A stretch of 64,000 nt of DNA from Bacillaceae bacterium IKA-2. Its GTDB lineage: Bacteria; Bacillota; Bacilli; Bacillales; Anaerobacillaceae. The position numbers and the translations under genes were made by a program. The notes beneath the pieces were generated by a model. It made no database searches. It was not told the DNA's origin and saw only the letters and a list, made by a program, of their open reading frames with translations. The stretch is from contig CP134492.1 in assembly GCA_031761875.1 (NCBI GenBank), forward strand, positions 1,178,001-1,242,000, read 5' to 3'. This document shows positions 7,452-15,295 of the stretch, piece by piece. The stretch's first letter is position 1. The number at the start of each line of letters is the position of its first letter.

Positions 7452-8606
7452 ATGGGAAAAAAAATCTATCTTAAATTAAACGCACTTATCTTAGTATTCT
7501 TATTACTATTTCCAATATTTGCACCAAGTGCAGCTGCTTTTTCCGTATCCGGTCAAAGTGCAATCTTAATGGAACAAGAAAGTGGTCGAGTTCTTTATGA
7601 AAAAGATGCTCATAAACAATTGAGAATTGCTAGTATTACAAAAATAATGACAACATTATTAGCAATTGAATCAGGGAAAATGGACGAGATGGTAGTTGTC
7701 AGTAATAACGCGTTTGGAACAGAAGGATCATCGCTTTATTTACAGCTAGGAGAAAAAATTAAGCTTAACGACCTAGTTTATGGATTAATGCTTCGTTCAG
7801 GAAATGATGCTGCTGTTGCGATTGCAGAACACATTGGTGGTAGTCTTGATGGTTTTGTCTATTTAATGAATGAAAAAGCGAAAGAAATAGGAATGAGCAA
7901 AACTATTTTTAATAATCCTCATGGTTTGGATGACCACGAGGAACATTACTCAACGTCATATGATATGGCTTTATTAACTCGCTATGCGATGAAAAATGAA
8001 GTATACCAGAAAATTTCAGCCACAAAAAGTTACCGTTCCCCGCAAGATGGGGAAGACTGGGATCGAATCTGGCAAAATAAAAATCGATTATTGACACAAT
8101 TATATAAGTATTCAACAGGTGGCAAAACAGGTTACACGAAAAGAGCAAAACGTACGTTGGTTTCAACTGCTGCCAAGGACGAGACAAAACTAATTGCAGT
8201 CACGTTAAATGCCCCCAGCGATTGGCAAGACCATATCAATATGTTTAATTGGGGCTTTGATGCTTTTGAAGTTTTGCAAGTTGTCGAAGCTGGAATTGTC
8301 GATGGTCTAGAGGATGATTTTTACAAAAATAAAGTCAGTGCCGATTATACGTTTGATTATCCGCTAACGATGGAAGAAAAGCAGCAATTAAACCTAAAAA
8401 TTACGCTTTATAATCCCCCAAAAGGAAACGAATGGGAAGTAAATGGTGTGCCTAAACCTGTTGGTATCATAAAAATTGAATTAGCAGGAATGAATATTGG
8501 TGAAGTTCCGCTTTCTTTTGTAGGTGAATTAAAGGAAGAAAAGAGCTTGTGGTCACGTCTAATCGAACGGATATTCTTAATATTAGGAGTGATTAATGAT
8601 GGTTAA
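7452..8606 (+). CDS. dacB: D-alanyl-D-alanine carboxypeptidase DacB (spore cortex PBP5*)
   Basis: A 384-residue S11-family serine peptidase with an N-terminal signal sequence and the three active-site motifs SxxK (Ser61, Lys64 in ASITK), SGN (116-118) and KTG (224-226). It trims the terminal D-Ala of peptidoglycan stems. The assignment to DacB rather than DacA/DacF rests on the downstream spmA-spmB, the same order as the B. subtilis dacB operon, where DacB and Spm proteins set cortex cross-linking and spore core dehydration under sigma-E. It overlaps spmA by 11 bases. A C-terminal hydrophobic, amphipathic end would tether it to the membrane. Confidence 0.93.
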   Translation: MGKKIYLKLNALILVFLLLFPIFAPSAAAFSVSGQSAILMEQESGRVLYEKDAHKQLRIASITKIMTTLLAIESGKMDEMVVVSNNAFGTEGSSLYLQLGEKIKLNDLVYGLMLRSGNDAAVAIAEHIGGSLDGFVYLMNEKAKEIGMSKTIFNNPHGLDDHEEHYSTSYDMALLTRYAMKNEVYQKISATKSYRSPQDGEDWDRIWQNKNRLLTQLYKYSTGGKTGYTKRAKRTLVSTAAKDETKLIAVTLNAPSDWQDHINMFNWGFDAFEVLQVVEAGIVDGLEDDFYKNKVSADYTFDYPLTMEEKQQLNLKITLYNPPKGNEWEVNGVPKPVGIIKIELAGMNIGEVPLSFVGELKEEKSLWSRLIERIFLILGVINDG

Positions 8607-9195
8607 TATTATTTGGATGTCAATGTTAATCATCGGGATTGTTTTTGCTGCCATTAATGGAACTATGCCAGCTGTAAATGAAGCGATTTTTAAAGGAGCG
8701 CAAGATGCGGTTACGATCTGTATTGGTTTAATAAGTATTCTGGTTTTTTGGCTTGGTTTAATGCGGATTGCGGAGGTCTCTGGGATGCTGGGTGGATTAG
8801 CAAAAATAATGAGGCCAATTGCTAGAAAACTTTTTCCAGAAGTACCCAGCAATCATCCGGCTATGGGCTACATTTTATCTAATATGACTGCTAATTTATT
8901 TGGTTTAGGGAATGCAGCGACACCGATGGGAATTAAAGCAATGGAGCAATTAAAAAAATTGAATGGCGATAAAGACTCAGCTAGCCGCTCGATGATTACT
9001 TTATTAGCTATTAATACGGCTAGTATTACCTTGATACCAACGACGGTTATATCGATTAGGATGAATTATGGATCGGTAAACCCTACAGAAATTGTTGGTA
9101 CAACATTAATTGCAACCACTTGCTCGACATTGGCTGCGATTTTGATTGACCGTTTTTTTTATTACCGACGAATTAAAAAAGGTAGAGTTTTATAG
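8596..9195 (+). CDS. spmA: Spore maturation protein A
   Basis: A 199-residue polytopic membrane protein of the nucleoside-recognition (GATE) family, with the conserved LSNMTANLFGLGNAATP segment of SpmA. Together with SpmB it is needed for full dehydration of the spore core and for heat resistance in B. subtilis; the transported molecule, if any, is unknown. It overlaps dacB and stops immediately before spmB, so the three are one translationally coupled unit. Two consecutive ATGs (8596, 8599) follow TAGGAGTG; either could be used. Confidence 0.95.
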   Translation: MMVNIIWMSMLIIGIVFAAINGTMPAVNEAIFKGAQDAVTICIGLISILVFWLGLMRIAEVSGMLGGLAKIMRPIARKLFPEVPSNHPAMGYILSNMTANLFGLGNAATPMGIKAMEQLKKLNGDKDSASRSMITLLAINTASITLIPTTVISIRMNYGSVNPTEIVGTTLIATTCSTLAAILIDRFFYYRRIKKGRVL

Positions 9196-9732
9196 ATGGA
9201 AGCGATTAGTTTAATTTCAATTTGGCTGATCCCTTTATTAATTTGTTTTATATTGTTGTATGGAACGGTAAAGCGAGTACCAACCTATGAAACATTTGTT
9301 GAAGGCGCTAAAGAAGGCTTTGGTATGGCTGTGTCAATTATTCCATATCTAGTAGGAATGATCGTTGCTATTTCGGTCTTTAGAGCTTCAGGAGCAATGG
9401 ATTTTTTTATAGAAATCTTAAAGCCGATTTTGGAAGCAGTAGGCGTTCCGACTGAAATTGTACCTTTGGCATTAATACGACCGATATCTGGAACTGGTGC
9501 TTTAGGGATGACAGCAGATTTAATTGCGACACATGGTCCAGACTCTTTTATCGGTAGACTTGCTTCGACAATGCAAGGAAGTACCGATACAACGTTTTAT
9601 GTTTTGACCGTTTATTTTGGAGCAGTTGGAATTAGAAAAATGGGTGATGCTCTAAAAGTGGGGTTATTGGTTGACTTAGCTGGTATTGTTGCATCAATAG
9701 TCATTGTAACGATTGTATTTAGTTCAATGTAA
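9196..9732 (+). CDS. spmB: Spore maturation protein B
   Basis: A 178-residue polytopic membrane protein of the same nucleoside-recognition fold as SpmA, with the SpmB sequence PISGTGALGMTADL and QGSTDTTFYVL. It starts directly after the spmA stop with no spacer. It acts with SpmA in spore core dehydration. A terminator at 9747 ends the unit. Confidence 0.95.
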   Translation: MEAISLISIWLIPLLICFILLYGTVKRVPTYETFVEGAKEGFGMAVSIIPYLVGMIVAISVFRASGAMDFFIEILKPILEAVGVPTEIVPLALIRPISGTGALGMTADLIATHGPDSFIGRLASTMQGSTDTTFYVLTVYFGAVGIRKMGDALKVGLLVDLAGIVASIVIVTIVFSSM

Positions 9733-9746
9733 AGTTACTATTAGTT

Positions 9747-9782
9747 AAGAAGATGCACCAGTCTGTGTGTCTTCTTTTTTTG
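9747..9782 (+). terminator. Terminator after spmB
   Basis: AAGAAGATGCAC pairs with GTGTGTCTTCTT (two G-T pairs) around a six-base loop and runs into a T tract. Confidence 0.85.
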
Positions 9783-9904
9783 TAGTGTTAAAATAGCCGT
9801 AAATTTGCTTATAATAGGTAAATATAGGTGTTGGAAGGTAAAATGAAATTAATATGAAATCTAGAATTTTATAAGAATGAAAAAAACATATGAGGTGGAT
9901 GAAA

Positions 9905-10645
9905 ATGGAACGTTTACAAAAAGTAATTGCACAAGCAGGAATAGCTTCAAGAAGAAAAGCTGAGGAACTTATTAGTGCCGGGCGAGTAACCGTAAATGGA
10001 GAGGTTGTAACAGAGTTAGGTACGAAAGTTACACCCAGAAAAGATAAAGTAGAAGTCGATGGAGTACCTCTAGATAAGGAAGAACCTATTTATTACATTA
10101 TGTATAAACCGACAGGAGTAATTTCTAGTGTTAGCGATGATAAAGGTAGAAAAGTTGTTACTGATTTTTTAAGTAATCAGCATCGTGTTTTTCCGGTAGG
10201 CAGGTTAGACTATGATACTTCAGGTTTACTCTTACTAACAAACGATGGTGAATTTGCTAATCAACTTATGCACCCTAAATATAAAGTAGGCAAGATGTAT
10301 GTAGCGAAAGTAAAAGGAATAGTTGAACGTGAAAAATTAAAGCTCTTAGAGAAGGGCATCATGTTAGAAGATGGTAAAACTGCTCGTGCTAGAGTTAAAT
10401 TTGTTTCTGGTAATACAGGTAATAAACAGCAAGAAACATCGATTATTGAAATCACCATCCATGAAGGAAAAAATCGTCAAGTTCGTCGCATGTTTGAAGC
10501 GATTGGTCACCCGGTCTTGAAGCTAAAGAGGGAAATGTATGGATCTTTAACGCTCAAGGGATTAGACCCTGGAGATGCAAGAGAGTTAACCCCACATGAA
10601 CTGAAACAGTTACGAGAATTGGTCGACAAAAATAAGCTAAAATAA
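9905..10645 (+). CDS. rluB: 23S rRNA pseudouridine(2605) synthase RluB
   Basis: A 246-residue protein with an N-terminal S4 RNA-binding domain (ERLQKVIAQAGIASRRKAEELI) and the RsuA/RluB/RluE catalytic domain with motif GRLDYDTSGLLLLTNDG, whose Asp102 is the nucleophile. It isomerises a uridine in 23S rRNA. I chose ATG 9905 because AGGTGG ends six bases before it; the upstream in-frame ATGs at 9890 and 9899 overlap that ribosome site. The position between spmB and resA is the same as in B. subtilis (ypuL). Confidence 0.95.
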   Translation: MERLQKVIAQAGIASRRKAEELISAGRVTVNGEVVTELGTKVTPRKDKVEVDGVPLDKEEPIYYIMYKPTGVISSVSDDKGRKVVTDFLSNQHRVFPVGRLDYDTSGLLLLTNDGEFANQLMHPKYKVGKMYVAKVKGIVEREKLKLLEKGIMLEDGKTARARVKFVSGNTGNKQQETSIIEITIHEGKNRQVRRMFEAIGHPVLKLKREMYGSLTLKGLDPGDARELTPHELKQLRELVDKNKLK

Positions 10646-10771
10646 TTGTTAGTAATGTTACAACAGTGTTAGTATATTAAAGTAAAGAAATCAAAAGTAT
10701 TGAGAGAAAACAAAGTGTGACAAATAGGTACAATAATCACCACTAAAGAGAATAGTATTGGAGAGTGGAAG

Positions 10772-11302
10772 ATGAAAAATAGACGTTTTATTACCCGTCT
10801 TCTAGTATTAGTTGGCATATCTATTACCTTAGGTTATACGTTTTATACAATTTTCACAGATCAAAAAGATGTTGTAGTTGTTGGCGAGTTAGCACCTAAC
10901 TTTGTCTTAAAGGATTTAGATGGTAATGAAATTGAATTGAAGGATTTAAGGGGAAAAGGTGTATTTCTAAACTTTTGGGCTACTTATTGTCCACCTTGTA
11001 TCGATGAAATGCCATATATGGAAAATAGCTATCAAAAATATCAAGACGAAGGAATTGAAATTCTCGCCGTAAACGTCGATGAACAAAGAATTCGGATTGA
11101 AAAGTTTATTAATAGTATGAGTCTCACCTATCCAATCTTATTAGACCCTGGATCACAAGTAAATCAGCTTTACGGAATCAGAGCTCTTCCAGTGACTTTT
11201 TTAATTGACGAACATGGCATTGTCATCGAAAGAAGAATCGGTGGACTAACACAAAAAATGGTAGATGATTATTTAAAACAGATTGTTCCGAGTTCTAAAT
11301 GA
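10772..11302 (+). CDS. resA: Thiol-disulfide oxidoreductase ResA
   Basis: A 176-residue extracytoplasmic thioredoxin-like protein anchored by one N-terminal transmembrane helix (about residues 10-28). The redox site reads TYCPPC, whereas B. subtilis ResA has CEPC; the catalytic cysteines and the later cis-Pro (ALPVTF) are kept. ResA reduces the heme-binding cysteines of apocytochrome c before heme attachment by ResB/ResC. It lies 11 bases upstream of resB. The changed inter-cysteine residue may shift its redox potential (inference). Confidence 0.93.
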   Translation: MKNRRFITRLLVLVGISITLGYTFYTIFTDQKDVVVVGELAPNFVLKDLDGNEIELKDLRGKGVFLNFWATYCPPCIDEMPYMENSYQKYQDEGIEILAVNVDEQRIRIEKFINSMSLTYPILLDPGSQVNQLYGIRALPVTFLIDEHGIVIERRIGGLTQKMVDDYLKQIVPSSK

Positions 11303-11313
11303 GGTGTTAATAT

Positions 11314-13026
11314 ATGGAGAAAGTTAAATGTGAATGTGGGCACGTAAATCCATACGGGACTGTCATCTGTGAATCTTGTGGCAAGCCCTTTTATGAAGAA
11401 GAAAAAGGCTTGTTAAACATGCGTTATGAAGGTGTTGCCAGACGTTCACAAACATACAATAAATCAATTGTCGATAAAATATGGAATTTCTTTTCAAGCG
11501 TAAAAGTAGGGATCTGGATCATCGTTATCACTCTGCTAGCATCAAGTGTGGGTACAATTTTTCCTCAACGCCAGTTTATTCCGCCAGGCTCAATCCCAAG
11601 TGTTTTCTATGAACAAGAGTACGGAATATTAGGAAAGCTATATTTTTCTTTTGGTCTCCATGATTTATATAACTCTTGGTGGTATATGTTGCTCATCGCA
11701 TCCCTTGGTGTGTCACTTATTATATGCAGCTTAGACCGAATAGTACCACTTTATCGAGCTCTAAAAACACAACGAGTGACTCGTCATGAAAGTTTTTTAA
11801 AAAGACAAAGAGTTCATGGAGTTTCTAAAGTCGACAACATCGATCAAACAATTAATGAAGCAAAAAAAGCCTTACTAAGAAAAAAATATAGAATTTATGA
11901 AGAAGACGGGAACCTGGTTGCTGAAAAAGGCCGTTTTTCTAGGTGGGGTCCATATGTGAATCATATTGGCTTAATTATTTTTTTAATCGGCTGTATGTTT
12001 CGTTTTTTCCCAGGTATGTATGTTGATGAAAATATTTGGGTTAGGGAAGGTGAAACCGTTGTTATCAGCGGAACAGAAGGGGAATACTTTATAAGGAATG
12101 ATCAGTTTATTGTTGAGTTGTATGATGAGACTGATGAAATATTCGCAGACGCTTTAATACGAGCAGGCAGTCCAGTAGTTAAGAACTATCAAACAACTGC
12201 GACTTTATTTGAAAGAGTAGATGATGGAATCGTTGGAATGGAACCAGTGCTTGAAGAAATAGATACGCATGAAATTCGTGTTAATGATCCATTTAAGTTT
12301 AGTGGCTATGCTCTTTATCAATTTGCCTTTAAGCAAAATGAAATTAGTCAAATGAGCTTTGAGTTAGAAGAACTTGCAACTGGTGAAAGAGGTGGGAGAA
12401 TTGATATTTCAACTTATGATCCAGAATCAAGCTACGACCTAGGAGATGGACATAAGGTTGAGATCGTTGAATATTTTCCAGACTTTCATTTTGATGAAAA
12501 TAGAATTCCGGCATCGAAGTCGCGAATACCTAATAACCCAGCGTTTATTTTTAATATCATTACTCCGGAAAATGAATCTGGAGAAATAGCATTTGTGGGC
12601 ATCCAAATAAATGAAGATATCAATGGTGAAAATAATTTCCGACTGAGGTTTGTAGATGTTGATGTGAACCATATTAGTAATTTAGTTGTCCGTAAAGATC
12701 ACACGTTAGGAATTTTAATTGTTGGTGGAATTATTTTTATGATTGGATTAACTCAAGGAATGTACTGGACACATCGACGAATTTGGCTACAAAAAATTAA
12801 TGATGATCTTTGGGTATCAGCACATACGAATAAAAATTGGTATGGATTAAAAAAAGATATCGAATTTATTGTTCAAACAACTGAATTAAAAATGCCAATT
12901 GATAAAATTGAAGAAGAAGAAGAAAAAGAAAAAGAAAAAGAAGAAAAAGAAGAAAAAGAAGAAAAAGAAGAAAAAGAAGAAAAAGAAGAAAAAAATAAAG
13001 ATATAGAAAAAGAAAAAGGGAATTAA
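11314..13026 (+). CDS. resB: Cytochrome c biogenesis protein ResB with zinc-ribbon N-terminus and Lys/Glu-repeat tail
   Basis: The 570-residue protein is the system II cytochrome c synthase subunit ResB/Ccs1: transmembrane helices at about residues 65-85, 120-140 and 210-230, a large extracytoplasmic domain and a last helix near residue 465-485. ResB with ResC carries heme across the membrane and attaches it to cytochrome c. Two additions stand out. Residues 4-22 form a zinc-ribbon-like CxCGH...CESCG pair, and the last 45 residues or so are almost only Glu and Lys, encoded by a GAAAAAGAA tandem repeat at 12910-12992. Core identity is certain; the role of the two extensions is not known. Confidence 0.94.
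   Translation: MEKVKCECGHVNPYGTVICESCGKPFYEEEKGLLNMRYEGVARRSQTYNKSIVDKIWNFFSSVKVGIWIIVITLLASSVGTIFPQRQFIPPGSIPSVFYEQEYGILGKLYFSFGLHDLYNSWWYMLLIASLGVSLIICSLDRIVPLYRALKTQRVTRHESFLKRQRVHGVSKVDNIDQTINEAKKALLRKKYRIYEEDGNLVAEKGRFSRWGPYVNHIGLIIFLIGCMFRFFPGMYVDENIWVREGETVVISGTEGEYFIRNDQFIVELYDETDEIFADALIRAGSPVVKNYQTTATLFERVDDGIVGMEPVLEEIDTHEIRVNDPFKFSGYALYQFAFKQNEISQMSFELEELATGERGGRIDISTYDPESSYDLGDGHKVEIVEYFPDFHFDENRIPASKSRIPNNPAFIFNIITPENESGEIAFVGIQINEDINGENNFRLRFVDVDVNHISNLVVRKDHTLGILIVGGIIFMIGLTQGMYWTHRRIWLQKINDDLWVSAHTNKNWYGLKKDIEFIVQTTELKMPIDKIEEEEEKEKEKEEKEEKEEKEEKEEKEEKNKDIEKEKGN
12910..12992 (+). repeat. In-frame GAAAAAGAA microsatellite in the 3' end of resB
   Basis: Nine-base units of GAA/AAA codons are repeated about seven times with small variations, giving a KEEKEEKEE-type tail. 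The purine-only strand makes it prone to slippage; because units are multiples of three the reading frame would be kept when copy number changes. Confidence 0.85.
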
Positions 13027-13044
13027 CAATAGGGGGGCCAACAA

Positions 13045-14229
13045 GTGATTCAGTTAAGCAGTAATTTATTATTAGCAGCTTTTTTCCTTTATTTTCTATC
13101 AACAATCCTTTTTGCTGTATCAGTGACGGGGAAAAAATTTAAAAATAAAGCAGGCGAAGAAAAAAATAGAGCTGGTCTTTTAGGTTATATTTCTTCAGTT
13201 TTTGCTTTATTAATGGCCTTAGGATATTTTGGGACAAGATGGTATGTTGGCGGGCATGCCCCGGTAAGTAATTTATTTGAATATACAACGTTTTTGGGAA
13301 TTATGGTGTCACTTGCTTTTGTGATTATCTATCCAATCTACAAAACAAATGTATTAGGCTTGTTTTCAATGCCGTTTGTCATGTTAATTATTGCTTATGC
13401 TTCGATGTTTCCAAGTGAAGTTTCACCGTTAATTCCAGCTTTACAAAGCTATTGGCTCCACATTCATGTCATTACAACTGCATTAGGACAAGGAATTTTG
13501 GCAATTGGTTTTGTAGGGGGCTTGATTTATTTAATTCGTGTTTTAGATTTTAAAAAGAATGATAAACAAGTAAAAGCAATTGAATTTGTGTTGTACTCGA
13601 TCATTAGTATTGTTGGCTTTATTTTAATCTCATCTTTATTTAGCTTTCTTAATTATGAAGCGCAGTTTGCTTATGTTAATGAAAAAGGAATAGAAACTGA
13701 AATGGTTTATCACATGCCTGCTCTTGTAGGACCAAATGAAAGTGTCTTACTTACAGAAGAACGGTTTGCACCACTAGTTAATATTCACCCTAATATTAAA
13801 AGTGCTGATTTAAACACAGTTATTTGGTCACTATTTACCGGATTAGTGCTTTACGGTTTGATTAGAATTGTGACAAGAAGAAAGGTTGGTCAATTACTGC
13901 AACCACTACTTAAGGGAGTTAGTCCCCAAGCAGCTGATGAAATAAGTTACCGTGCAATTGCGATTGGGTTCCCAATCTTCACGCTAGGCGGGATCATATT
14001 TGCAATGATTTGGGCGCAAATTGCCTGGACTCGTTTTTGGGCATGGGATCCAAAAGAAGTATGGGCACTGGTGACATTTCTCTTTTACGCCGCATATCTG
14101 CATCTACGCCTTTCTCGCGGTTGGCATGGGGAAAGATCAGCATGGCTTTGTGTGATTGGTTTTGCAATCATCATGTTTAACTTAATTTTCGTGAATTTAG
14201 TTATTGCAGGTCTACATTCTTACGCGTAA
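13045..14229 (+). CDS. resC: Cytochrome c biogenesis protein ResC (CcsA family)
   Basis: A 394-residue protein with about eight transmembrane helices and the tryptophan-rich heme-handling motif WAWDPKEVWALVTFLFYAAY near the C-terminus, plus the conserved histidines of CcsA (HIHVIT, WHGERSAW). It forms the heme-delivery complex with ResB. The start is GTG at 13045, seven bases after a GGGGGG ribosome site. A terminator lies 67 bases beyond the stop, so resABC can be transcribed as a unit. Confidence 0.95.
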   Translation: MIQLSSNLLLAAFFLYFLSTILFAVSVTGKKFKNKAGEEKNRAGLLGYISSVFALLMALGYFGTRWYVGGHAPVSNLFEYTTFLGIMVSLAFVIIYPIYKTNVLGLFSMPFVMLIIAYASMFPSEVSPLIPALQSYWLHIHVITTALGQGILAIGFVGGLIYLIRVLDFKKNDKQVKAIEFVLYSIISIVGFILISSLFSFLNYEAQFAYVNEKGIETEMVYHMPALVGPNESVLLTEERFAPLVNIHPNIKSADLNTVIWSLFTGLVLYGLIRIVTRRKVGQLLQPLLKGVSPQAADEISYRAIAIGFPIFTLGGIIFAMIWAQIAWTRFWAWDPKEVWALVTFLFYAAYLHLRLSRGWHGERSAWLCVIGFAIIMFNLIFVNLVIAGLHSYA

Positions 14230-14578
14230 AGAAAAGCTAGGTTCTAGAGCTTCCAATGAGTGAAGCTTTAACGGCCTTGTTAGCTTCAAAAAAATAAAAA
14301 CTTCGGTATCCTATTAGGAAACCGAAGTTTTTCAAACAGCCTTTGTTTACCATTTTACAAAAACAGTTTTTTTTTTGACAGAATTTATTTAGTTAGTAAG
14401 AGTTGTTATGTTAAGATGTATAATAATGTACTTTATTTTAAAAGAAATAATTTAAGCATGAAGTTTTCATCAAATAACGTTTAAAAATCTATTGTTTAAT
14501 TAGTTGATAAACTATCGAATTCTTCATTATTAGCTATATTTTTGGTTTATTCAATTTATGCTTGAGGGGGATTTATAC
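14230..14578 (+). other. resC-resD intergenic region
   Basis: This 349-base gap holds the resC terminator (14296-14332) and then an AT-rich stretch that must carry the resDE promoter. I see TTGACA at 14375-14380 and TATAAT at 14421-14426, but they are too far apart to be one sigma-A promoter. No gene is visible. Confidence 0.5.
14296..14332 (+). terminator. Terminator after resC
   Basis: AAAAACTTCGGT pairs with ACCGAAGTTTTT, with further ATCCT/AGGA pairing inside. A-run before and T-run after make it usable on both strands. Confidence 0.88.
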
Positions 14579-15295
14579 ATGACAAAAGAAGCGAAAATCC
14601 TAGTAGTTGATGATGAGGAACGTATCCGTCGTCTCTTGAAAATGTATCTTGAAAGAGAAGAGTATGATGTGGACGATGCTGAAAATGGAGAAATAGCACT
14701 TAACATGGCTATTGAAAATAATTATGATTTAATATTGTTAGACGTGATGATGCCTGGAATGGACGGCATTGAAGTTTGTCAAGAGTTACGAAAAACAAAA
14801 GCGACCCCAGTTATCATGTTAACTGCTAAAGGTGAAGAAGCAAACCGTGTGCAGGGTTTTGAAGCTGGTACCGATGATTATATTGTTAAACCATTTAGCC
14901 CTAGAGAAGTTGTTTTGCGGGTCAAAGCTCTACTGAGAAGATCGTCTTCGACGAAGTTTTTACAAACAGAAACATCGACAAAAGACGTATTAGTTTTTCC
15001 TCATTTAACAATTGATAATGATGCACATCGAGTTACTGTTGATGACGATGAAATTGGTTTAACACCAAAAGAGTATGAATTACTTTATTATTTAGCACAA
15101 TCTCCAGATAAAGTTTTTGCTAGAGAGAAGTTATTAAAAGACGTCTGGAATTATGAATTTTTTGGTGATTTAAGAACTGTGGACACACATATCAAACGAC
15201 TTCGTGAAAAATTAAATCGTGTTTCTCCAGAAGCAGCAGTGATGATCTCTACTGTATGGGGTGTTGGGTACAAGTTTGAGGCAGTGAAAGAATAA
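14579..15295 (+). CDS. resD: Response regulator ResD
   Basis: A 238-residue OmpR/PhoB-type regulator: receiver domain (residues 4-120) with acidic pair DD at 11-12, phospho-acceptor Asp55 (LILLDVMMPG) and Lys of KPF, then a winged-helix DNA-binding domain (about 140-236). ResD controls respiration and anaerobic genes, including cytochrome c maturation. ATG 14579 is preferred over the upstream ATG at 14558 because GAGGGGG lies about nine bases before it and it gives the family N-terminus. The stop overlaps the resE start by one base (TAATG). Confidence 0.95.
   Translation: MTKEAKILVVDDEERIRRLLKMYLEREEYDVDDAENGEIALNMAIENNYDLILLDVMMPGMDGIEVCQELRKTKATPVIMLTAKGEEANRVQGFEAGTDDYIVKPFSPREVVLRVKALLRRSSSTKFLQTETSTKDVLVFPHLTIDNDAHRVTVDDDEIGLTPKEYELLYYLAQSPDKVFAREKLLKDVWNYEFFGDLRTVDTHIKRLREKLNRVSPEAAVMISTVWGVGYKFEAVKE

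Noticed and set aside
12866-13105. Minus-strand frame rich in Leu/Phe opposite the resB tail
   Set aside because: It is the reverse of the GAA/AAA repeat and has no ribosome site.
14375-14426. TTGACA and TATAAT as a resD promoter
   Set aside because: The two boxes are 40 bases apart, too far for one sigma-A promoter; neither has a proper partner.
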